A stretch of DNA of 14,263 bases from Actinomycetota bacterium (lineage in GTDB: Bacteria; Actinomycetota; Actinomycetes; Nanopelagicales; Nanopelagicaceae): positions 1 to 14,263 of the forward strand of contig JAPOJL010000013.1 in the NCBI GenBank assembly GCA_029978425.1, written 5' to 3'. Below are positions 1 to 5,005 of this stretch, one piece after another. The position numbers and the translations under genes are program-made. How positions within the stretch are numbered: position 1 is the stretch's first letter; the number at the start of each line of letters is the position of its first letter. The notes below the pieces were generated by a model that had not been told where the DNA came from, did not search any database, and saw only the letters and a program-made list of their open reading frames with translations.

Positions 1-219
1 CAAGCACTCGCGCTTTACGGGGCAGCCACCGCAGAGGGACTTGGCATAGGCGATCTCTTCACTCTTCTCAGAGAAGAAGATCTCTGGATTGGAGTTGTGG
101 CAGGGCAGGGTAAATGCGCGGTCGGTGCCGTAAACACCTGTGACTGCATCAAGTCCGATCATGGCGTTATCGCCTTCAGACCATCCTGGTACCAATAGTT
201 CGCTGAAGAGAACTGTCAT
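1..219 (-). CDS. whiB7: WhiB7/WblC-like iron-sulfur transcription regulator, C-terminus outside window
   Basis: Partial CDS; the first 73 residues are visible and the 3' end lies beyond base 1. Four cysteines at 40, 63, 66 and 72 form the WhiB [4Fe-4S] pattern (C...CxxC.....C), with PEIFF after the first Cys and CGGCPVKREC around the last three. The LPCH context of Cys40 and the AKSLC stretch resemble WhiB7/WblC rather than WhiB1. The position next to uvrD2 and nudC is the mycobacterial whiB7 neighbourhood. WhiB7 proteins bind the principal sigma factor and activate intrinsic antibiotic resistance genes. The defining tests, the G(V/I)WGG turn and the C-terminal AT-hook, fall outside the window, so the subfamily is inferred. 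The ATG start is supported by an AAGGTGAG ribosome binding site 5 nt upstream. Expression is probably controlled by the attenuator just upstream. Confidence 0.87.
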   Translation of the reverse strand, partial: MTVLFSELLVPGWSEGDNAMIGLDAVTGVYGTDRAFTLPCHNSNPEIFFSEKSEEIAYAKSLCGGCPVKRECL

Positions 220-270
220 CGTTCTCACCTTTGCCTTTCCTTTTTTAGTCTCTGTAGATATTCACCAGAT

Positions 271-311
271 AAAGAAAAAGGGGCCTGAATCCTTGTGGAT
301 TCGAGGCCCCT
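271..311 (-). terminator. Strong intrinsic terminator in the whiB7 leader
   Basis: On the minus strand a 14-bp stem (arms 297-311 and 279-292, single bulged base at 303, 4-nt loop 293-296) is followed by TTTTTCTTT. The plus strand has no T-run after the hairpin, so it is one-directional. It lies 18 nt after the stop of the leader ORF and about 50 nt before the whiB7 start. It should stop leftward transcription from the leader promoter, and from uvrD2, before whiB7 unless the antiterminator forms. Confidence 0.9.
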
Positions 312-359
312 GGGCTTCCTTATCGGTGTTATCCGATAGAGCTCCAGGTGCCGAATCCA
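296..359 (-). promoter_or_regulatory. Predicted antiterminator helix of the whiB7 attenuator
   Basis: In the leftward RNA, segment 359-344 can pair with 313-296. There are 8 consecutive pairs (352-359 with 296-303), then 351-306 and 350-307, one mismatch, and 5 more pairs (344-348 with 309-313), 15 in total. The downstream half is essentially the whole 5' arm of the terminator, including base 303 that is bulged in the terminator, so the two structures exclude each other. Inside the antiterminator loop is a perfect 6-bp hairpin (321-326/333-338) whose loop contains the leader ORF stop codon. A small competing hairpin (350-354/360-364) could mask the upstream arm. Pairing was done by eye; no folding energies were calculated. 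Confidence 0.68.
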
Positions 360-472
360 TCGGCCTTGGCTGACTTGGTTGCAAAATAGTTGTAACCAAA
401 TGCAGGCGTGAACCAATAGCGGTGTGTGCGTGTAGCACTCATCGCTGTTGAAGTGGTTCTTACCTGTGTCAT
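329..472 (-). CDS. Leader ORF (uORF) of whiB7, 47 codons
   Basis: A short ORF in the whiB7 leader that ends with TAA 18 nt before the terminator hairpin. The predicted peptide starts MTQVRTTSTA and has a central aromatic-rich stretch (RYWFTPAFGYNYF). The ATG at 472 was chosen because it lies 9 nt after a TANNNT-type -10 box, so the transcript would start about 3 nt before it (nearly leaderless). An internal ATG at 442 would give 37 residues, and an upstream TTG at 511 would give 60; neither has a good ribosome binding site. In Streptomyces and mycobacteria, whiB7/wblC leaders carry a uORF whose slowed translation favours antitermination, so I infer a regulatory role rather than a functional protein. 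The terminal codons overlap the upstream arm of the antiterminator, as that model needs. Confidence 0.62.
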   Translation of the reverse strand: MTQVRTTSTAMSATRTHRYWFTPAFGYNYFATKSAKADGFGTWSSIG

Positions 473-481
473 AGTCGTGGA

Positions 482-525
482 AGGGTAATGCATCGAATGT
501 TCATGATGCAAACGAATTATTTATA
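482..525 (-). promoter_or_regulatory. Predicted whiB7 promoter with AT-rich activator site
   Basis: Reading leftward: an 11-nt block of only A and T (525-515), 3 nt, a -35-like TTGCAT (511-506), an 18-nt spacer, and a -10-like TACCCT (487-482, matching TANNNT). Expected start of transcription is about 475. WhiB7 proteins are known to use a C-terminal AT-hook on AT-rich DNA 3 bp upstream of the -35, and this spacing matches exactly. The block overlaps the uvrD2 stop codon. The -10 is a weak match and no start has been mapped. Confidence 0.55.
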
Positions 526-2143
526 GCCCGGCTTCAGCCAGAAATGGGCTCGGAACTCCGTAGTAACTAATCACCAAGCTCTGTTGCGCACGCGTGACTC
601 CAACATAAAAAAGGCGTCGTTCCTCCTCGGCCGGCTGAGAACCCCACGGCAAGATGTCGGCGCTGACGCCTGCGAGATAGACCTTCTTCCATTCCAAGCC
701 TTTTGCCGCGTGAAGTGTTGCGAGCGCAACCCCAGGCAGCGTTGGAGGATTGTTCTGCTCAGCACGATCTTCCAATTCGCGTAAGAAGCCACGGAGAGAA
801 GTGAGGCCCTCAGTTTCCAATTCGCGCGCTAACTGAAGAAAGGAGCGGACATATTCGCTCTCACCGAATGGCTTCATCGCGTCACGAAGATCTGCCAGCC
901 AATCTCCTTCCGATAGAACAGAAGCGCTGCGAATCGCTTTAAGGATTTCCCGGACTTCTGTGCGATTGAAGAAACGCTCAGCGTTACGGATCTGATTTTC
1001 AATACCAGCTGAGCTCAGCGCTGCTTCAAAACTTTCGAGTTGAGAGTTGGTGCGAGCAAGAACGGCGATCTCGTAACCATGAATGCCATTTGTTAAATCT
1101 TTTTGGATGAGATTAACGAGAGCGTCTATCTCTTCTTTTTCAGTTTTAAAACCTTGCGCTTCGGGTTTCTCGCCATGTTCGTTGATGGCATCAAGTTCGT
1201 GGCCAAGGCTGGCGCTGCGCAGGATTGTGTTGGCAGTGTTGATAATTTCTGGTGTTGAGCGATAACCCGAGGTGAGTCTAATTACTTCAGCGCCTGGATA
1301 TTTGTTGGTGAAGTTAAGTAGGAATGCGGGAGTTGCGCCAGCAAATGAGTAAATAGTTTGTGCGGGGTCCCCTACGACACAGATATCGTCACGCTTACCC
1401 AACCAGAGATCTAAGAGGCGTTGTTGTAAAGGCGAGACATCTTGGTATTCATCAACTGTGAAGTAGCGATATTGATCGCGGACTCGGTCCCGGACGTCAC
1501 GTTCTTCTTCCAGCATTCCAACAGTGAGTAGTAATACATCTTCAAAATCGATGGCGCGTTCTTGTTTCTTGAGAGATTCGTATGCTTCATAGACTTTTGC
1601 GATTTGAGTGGCATCGACTTTGTTATTGGAGACTCGAATGGGGCGGGCGTAATCATCGACCGCTTTGATGTACTCATCTGGAGCCAAGCCAATTACCTTT
1701 GCCCACTCGATTTCTCCTGCGACATCACGCAAGACTGAGTTGCTCTTTGTGGCGCTGACATTGGCCCGGTTGATTGCCTCGCCTAGAAAGCCGGTTTTTG
1801 TGGTGAGAAGTGAGGGGAAACGGCCGCCCAAGACGTGGGGCCAGAAATACATGAGCTGCTTGAGAGCCGCTGCGTGAAAGGTGCGGGCCGCAACGTTGGG
1901 AACACCGAGGGCGCGAAGTCGGGTGCGCATCTCTCCCGCTGCTCGAGCCGTAAATGTCAGGGCAAGAATTCTCTGAGGATCGACGACACCGATATCAACG
2001 GCGTAGGCAAGGCGATGAGTGATGGCGCGAGTTTTTCCAGTACCAGCTCCTGCAATGACACAGACCGGTCCACGTACAGCAGTAGCAACAGCGCGTTGTT
2101 CAGTATCCAGCGCAGCAAGAATTTCTTCTGCTAATTGCGCCAC
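521..2143 (-). CDS. uvrD2: UvrD2-like superfamily 1 ATP-dependent DNA helicase, HRDC-less
   Basis: A 540-residue SF1A 3'-5' helicase used in DNA repair. All core motifs are intact: Q-motif TEQRAV near 14-19, Walker A GAGTGKT at 32-38, motif Ia TFTARAAGEM near 63-72, Walker B DEYQD at 231-235, motif III GDPAQTIYSFAGA near 258-270, motif IV GYRS at 293-296, motif V TLHAAKGLEW near 476-485, and motif VI RRLFYVGVTRA near 509-519. The chain ends about 20 residues after motif VI, so the tetracysteine linker and HRDC domain of mycobacterial UvrD2 (about 700 residues) are absent. I chose the GTG at 2143 because AAGGTGG lies 6 nt upstream; an ATG at 2188 would add 15 basic residues and extend further into nudC. 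The gene overlaps the end of nudC by 13 nt, so the two are probably co-transcribed. The context with nudC and whiB7 favours UvrD2 over UvrD1/PcrA. Confidence 0.88.
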   Translation of the reverse strand: MAQLAEEILAALDTEQRAVATAVRGPVCVIAGAGTGKTRAITHRLAYAVDIGVVDPQRILALTFTARAAGEMRTRLRALGVPNVAARTFHAAALKQLMYFWPHVLGGRFPSLLTTKTGFLGEAINRANVSATKSNSVLRDVAGEIEWAKVIGLAPDEYIKAVDDYARPIRVSNNKVDATQIAKVYEAYESLKKQERAIDFEDVLLLTVGMLEEERDVRDRVRDQYRYFTVDEYQDVSPLQQRLLDLWLGKRDDICVVGDPAQTIYSFAGATPAFLLNFTNKYPGAEVIRLTSGYRSTPEIINTANTILRSASLGHELDAINEHGEKPEAQGFKTEKEEIDALVNLIQKDLTNGIHGYEIAVLARTNSQLESFEAALSSAGIENQIRNAERFFNRTEVREILKAIRSASVLSEGDWLADLRDAMKPFGESEYVRSFLQLARELETEGLTSLRGFLRELEDRAEQNNPPTLPGVALATLHAAKGLEWKKVYLAGVSADILPWGSQPAEEERRLFYVGVTRAQQSLVISYYGVPSPFLAEAGL

Positions 2144-3033
2144 GATTCGCCACCTTGTAGCTCTTCTTTGGCGTTTGGTCCGTACCACGCATTAATCATC
2201 GCGCGTGCGACAGAAATGATTGGTGGAAGAAGTAATTCACCGGAACCACACTTTTCTTTAATCTCACTACGAGAGAGCCAGATGATTTCTTCAATCTCTT
2301 CGCCATCTGCTTTGACGGTATCGGGATTAGAGATGACTGCTTCATATGCAATCATGATGGAGGCTGGGAATGGCCAAGGTTGAGAGCCTAGATATTTCAT
2401 CTCGGTGACAACGCCACCACACTCTTCTTCTACTTCACGGCTCACGCAACTTTCAAATGATTCACCTGGTTCAACAAAGCCCGCAAAAGTTGAGAAACGT
2501 TTTTCTGGCCAGATTTTCTGGCGTCCCAAAAGAATTCGATCGGAAGAATCTTTAACCAGCACGATGATTGCAGGATCGGTTCGAGGGTGATGCGATGCTT
2601 CGCAGGAATCACATTCCCGAACTGCTCCAGCAAATGTGGGGTGAGTAGAGGCGCCACATTTTGCACACCTTTTGTGCGCTTCATGCCATTGCGTTAAGGC
2701 GAGCGCGTGAACTGCTGCGCCGATCTCAAGGGAATTAAGAAGCGCGCCGATGGTGCGAAGGGATTTGAAATCTTCTGGAAATTCTTTCTGATCCGTACTG
2801 CGATGGGCCACAAAGTACGGAACTCCATCTCTATCAAGACCAAGGAAATATCGTTCGCCTTCAACATCTTTTGAGCTCTGGAAATTAAGTCCGCTAGAAG
2901 TAACTTTGAACTTATCGCCAAGCATTTCGATCACTTTTGCCCTGCTCCAGAGCTCATCAATCGCAGCTTGATCCGCGCGGAGATGAGCAGCGCGATCGAG
3001 TTTGGAACGTGAGAGTGGAAGGTTCAAGAGCAC
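2131..3033 (-). CDS. nudC: NADH pyrophosphatase / NAD(+) diphosphatase NudC
   Basis: A 300-residue Nudix hydrolase that cleaves NAD(H) to NMN(H) and AMP; the E. coli member also removes NAD caps from RNA. A zinc ribbon is formed by Cys123, 126, 141 and 144. The Nudix box GX5EX7REVxEExGx spans 185-207 with every acidic residue present. The NudC-specific SQPWPFPAS follows at 217-225. The length fits actinobacterial NudC. The start is GTG at 3033, with no Shine-Dalgarno sequence but TAGGGT (3045-3040) ending 6 nt upstream, which points to a leaderless transcript. It leads a two-gene operon with uvrD2 and faces a divergent gene across only 25 bp. In Mycobacterium tuberculosis nudC, a small glutaredoxin-like gene, uvrD2 and whiB7 lie together; the glutaredoxin-like gene is missing here. 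Confidence 0.93.
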   Translation of the reverse strand: MLLNLPLSRSKLDRAAHLRADQAAIDELWSRAKVIEMLGDKFKVTSSGLNFQSSKDVEGERYFLGLDRDGVPYFVAHRSTDQKEFPEDFKSLRTIGALLNSLEIGAAVHALALTQWHEAHKRCAKCGASTHPTFAGAVRECDSCEASHHPRTDPAIIVLVKDSSDRILLGRQKIWPEKRFSTFAGFVEPGESFESCVSREVEEECGGVVTEMKYLGSQPWPFPASIMIAYEAVISNPDTVKADGEEIEEIIWLSRSEIKEKCGSGELLLPPIISVARAMINAWYGPNAKEELQGGESWRN

Positions 3034-3058
3034 GGGGCGACCCTACTAGCCTGCCTTC
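3034..3058. promoter_or_regulatory. 25-bp divergent promoter region, two leaderless -10 boxes
   Basis: On the minus strand TAGGGT (3045-3040) ends 6 nt before the nudC GTG. On the plus strand TAGCCT (3047-3052) ends 6 nt before the ATG at 3059. The boxes are separated by one base (3046), forming the core CTACTAG. A TANNNT box 6-7 nt before a start codon is the usual arrangement for leaderless actinobacterial transcripts. Clear -35 elements are not visible. The two polymerase footprints would overlap completely, so firing should be mutually exclusive. Confidence 0.65.
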
Positions 3059-3865
3059 ATGGCATCTACCTCGGGCTTCACTGTGACCTCGTGGAACCTG
3101 CTGCATGGAATGGCGATTCCGCCGCAATCTGGAACAACTCTTCATGAAGCGGTTGTGAAGTTACATGATGAAGCCGATTTCGATGTGATTGCTTTGCAAG
3201 AGGTGGATGTGCAACAGAGTCGTTCGGGACTTGGAAATCAAATTGCGGATGTAGCTGAAGTGCTTGGAGCCAAACATTGGGCATTCGCACCATCGATGTA
3301 TGGCACTCCTGGTGAAAAGTGGCACGGAGTGAAAGATGACATAGTTTTTGATAACACTTCATCGCTTCCTAATGAAGCTATGTACGGAATTGGAATTGTC
3401 TCCAAAGTTCCTGTTAAGAGATGGCATCGCATTAACCTTGGTAAAGCTCCACTAGGTATGCCGTTATTAGTTGCAGGCGAAAAACGACCACGACTTATCT
3501 ATGTTTCAGATGAACCTCGTTCAGCGCTGGTGGCTGAACTTGAAAATGGGATTTCAGTAACGACAACACATTTATCTTTTGTGCCGTTAAAGAATGTTCA
3601 ACAACTTCGCAAGATAAGTAGGTGGGTCGAACAATTGCCTGGGATTCACATCATGACGGGAGATTTCAATCTGCCATGGGGGCTGGGGCCAAGAGTTGCA
3701 GGCTGGAATGATCTTGCAGTTGGTCCAACATATCCATCATGGAAGCCATCGATTGAGTTTGATTACATCATGAGTAAAGAGTTAAGCCCAGGCGATGTGA
3801 CGGCTGTGATCCATGAGCATTATGGAGTCAGCGATCATCGTGCGATTAGCGTGACGCTAATTTGA
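3059..3865 (+). CDS. Endonuclease/exonuclease/phosphatase (EEP) family protein
   Basis: 268 residues with the EEP (DNase I-like) catalytic set intact: Asn13 in SWNLLHG, Glu48 in LQEVD, His171 in TTHLSF, Asp202 and Asn204 in TGDFNLP, Asp235 in FDYI, and the Asp259-His260 pair in SDHRAI. These residues bind a divalent metal and cleave phosphoester bonds. The family includes nucleases and lipid or sugar-phosphate phosphatases, so the substrate cannot be named. There is no signal peptide or membrane segment, so it is probably cytoplasmic. The ATG has no Shine-Dalgarno sequence and sits 6 nt after TAGCCT, suggesting a leaderless message. The gene is monocistronic, divergent from nudC, and ends only 6 nt from the stop of the convergent gene. 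Confidence 0.85.
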   Translation: MASTSGFTVTSWNLLHGMAIPPQSGTTLHEAVVKLHDEADFDVIALQEVDVQQSRSGLGNQIADVAEVLGAKHWAFAPSMYGTPGEKWHGVKDDIVFDNTSSLPNEAMYGIGIVSKVPVKRWHRINLGKAPLGMPLLVAGEKRPRLIYVSDEPRSALVAELENGISVTTTHLSFVPLKNVQQLRKISRWVEQLPGIHIMTGDFNLPWGLGPRVAGWNDLAVGPTYPSWKPSIEFDYIMSKELSPGDVTAVIHEHYGVSDHRAISVTLI

Positions 3866-3871
3866 AACTCG

Positions 3872-4414
3872 TTAGGCCACATCCACTTTCCGACTTAAGC
3901 TCTCTTTATGGGTATTGAAAATCCCAAGTAGTTCATTGCGCTTGTTATCAGGCATAGAGAAACCGGCGGCATAAGCAGACCAGGCTTTGAGTTGGTTGAG
4001 ATTGGTGCAGCCATGGAGGCGGCTAATGAGGCTCTCCCAATCGCTCTTAGTTAGGGCTTTACGAGTATTTGCCCGCGCTGCTTTTGTCATCTCTTCGCGG
4101 CTGGGACGTTTCCCTTTCGTCGCAAAACCAAGATTTGCAAGGCAGCGACCAATACTTGAGGTTTCGCAGTTCTCGCTAGCGTTAGCGCGATTAACAGGTG
4201 ATGTTCCTTCAATCTCGGTAGCAAAACCCGTGGATTGTGGACGAACATCATCTGAGTTTGTGTATGCCTCAGTACGGCAGATCCATTCGATGCGACCATC
4301 GGGGCGTTCAGTGCGCTGGAGATCGGTGAGTAAACGGCCATTCGGATATTTCTGCCAGAAAGCACGAATACGATTTTCAACGGGTTCGTAATCACTTAAA
4401 TTGAAGTAACTCAT
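3872..4414 (-). CDS. Phage-type protein, possible ssDNA-binding or annealing protein
   Basis: 180 residues, no membrane segment or signal peptide. N-terminal YEPVENRIRAFWQKYPNG is followed by a central ENCETSSIGRCLANLGF (near 82-98) and a basic helical C-terminal half (SREEMTKAARANTRKALTK). From memory, the pattern 'R..FW.KYP.G ... N.ETS..GR.LA.LG' is typical of actinophage proteins commonly annotated as ssDNA-binding or annealing-like; I could not search to confirm. The ATG overlaps the stop codon of the upstream gene by one base (TAATG), so translation is probably coupled. The pair sits alone among housekeeping genes with no integrase, capsid or att site visible. It could be a domesticated or recently acquired phage recombination cassette. 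The function is a weak inference. Confidence 0.6.
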   Translation of the reverse strand: MSYFNLSDYEPVENRIRAFWQKYPNGRLLTDLQRTERPDGRIEWICRTEAYTNSDDVRPQSTGFATEIEGTSPVNRANASENCETSSIGRCLANLGFATKGKRPSREEMTKAARANTRKALTKSDWESLISRLHGCTNLNQLKAWSAYAAGFSMPDNKRNELLGIFNTHKESLSRKVDVA

Positions 4415-4911
4415 TATTGGCCCACCGCCATTCGAAGTTCTTCTGCCATAACTGATGTTGGAGTAAGGGTCCCGGCACGGAAAGCTTCAGTCAGTACTTC
4501 TCGCCCACCATGAAGGAAACGTGTTGCGATATAGGCATCGCGAGAGTTAAAAGAAATGAAATCTAAAACTTCTCCAGTGCGCTTATAGATTGCTTTGCCA
4601 TCAACGTTTTCGACTGAGTCCATCACATGCTTGCGGAAAGATTCGCGGACTGATTCGACAATCTCGAATTCGTAGTTGGATTTAACCCACTCTACAAAAG
4701 ACTTTTCGTTTAACACTTCAGGCGTATTACGAGGCTGGATGAGTGAGACCTTCGCAATCTCTTCACCTTCGAGGGCGGCCTTCGCCGAATCAGCGCCAAC
4801 CTCTTCTAAGGCTGCGGCAAATTCGCGTCGCAGTCGATCCTTCGCTTCCTTTGCGGCATCAGCGATCAAGGTAATGGCGGAGAGTTGGAAAGCTAGCTCT
4901 CGTAGGTTCAT
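4414..4911 (-). CDS. Phage-type hypothetical protein, partner of the downstream gene
   Basis: 165 residues. The first 50 are strongly helical and charged (ADAAKEAKDRLRREFAAALE), followed by a GADSAKAALEG stretch and a mixed domain containing EKSFVEWVKSNY. I recognise the general look of actinophage early-region proteins that lie beside ssDNA-annealing or nuclease genes, but I cannot name a family. The ATG at 4911 was chosen because a perfect AGGAGG lies 6 nt upstream; a start 16 codons earlier lacks such a site. The stop overlaps the next gene's ATG by one base. A 94-nt gap separates it from typA upstream, so it could have its own promoter or be read through from typA. I saw no convincing -35/-10 pair, though TTGTCA at 4975-4970 is a candidate -35. 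Confidence 0.66.
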   Translation of the reverse strand: MNLRELAFQLSAITLIADAAKEAKDRLRREFAAALEEVGADSAKAALEGEEIAKVSLIQPRNTPEVLNEKSFVEWVKSNYEFEIVESVRESFRKHVMDSVENVDGKAIYKRTGEVLDFISFNSRDAYIATRFLHGGREVLTEAFRAGTLTPTSVMAEELRMAVGQ

Positions 4912-4917
4912 GTGTTT

Positions 4918-4923
4918 CCTCCT
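4918..4923 (-). promoter_or_regulatory. Consensus Shine-Dalgarno sequence AGGAGG
   Basis: A perfect AGGAGG 6 nt before the ATG at 4911 decides that start. It contrasts with the neighbouring housekeeping genes, several of which have leaderless-type starts, and fits genes that came from a phage. Confidence 0.85.
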
Positions 4924-5005
4924 GCAGTATTGCGTTTTTTGCGATGCAGGTGAGTACACAACCGACCACTGACAAATCGGCTATTTATGCGGCAAAACGG
5001 CGTGT

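Noticed and set aside
329..511. A longer 60-codon version of the leader ORF starting at TTG 511
   Set aside because: The TTG overlaps the predicted -35 element and has no ribosome binding site. The ATG at 472 fits the promoter spacing better.
2144..2188. Extended N-terminus of the UvrD2 helicase from ATG 2188
   Set aside because: It would add 15 mostly basic residues unlike SF1 helicases, while the GTG at 2143 has a well-spaced AAGGTGG.
3987..4391. A 134-codon open frame on the plus strand
   Set aside because: It lies opposite the phage-like gene, which has better start signals and more protein-like composition. The antisense product is rich in Arg and Ser with no domain.
4960..4985. A possible terminator hairpin after typA
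   Set aside because: Only about six pairs with a wobble and an 11-nt loop, and no T-run follows on the minus strand.
3872..5005. A full prophage or genomic island
   Set aside because: Only two phage-like genes are present. No integrase, tRNA, att repeats or structural genes are visible in the flanks.
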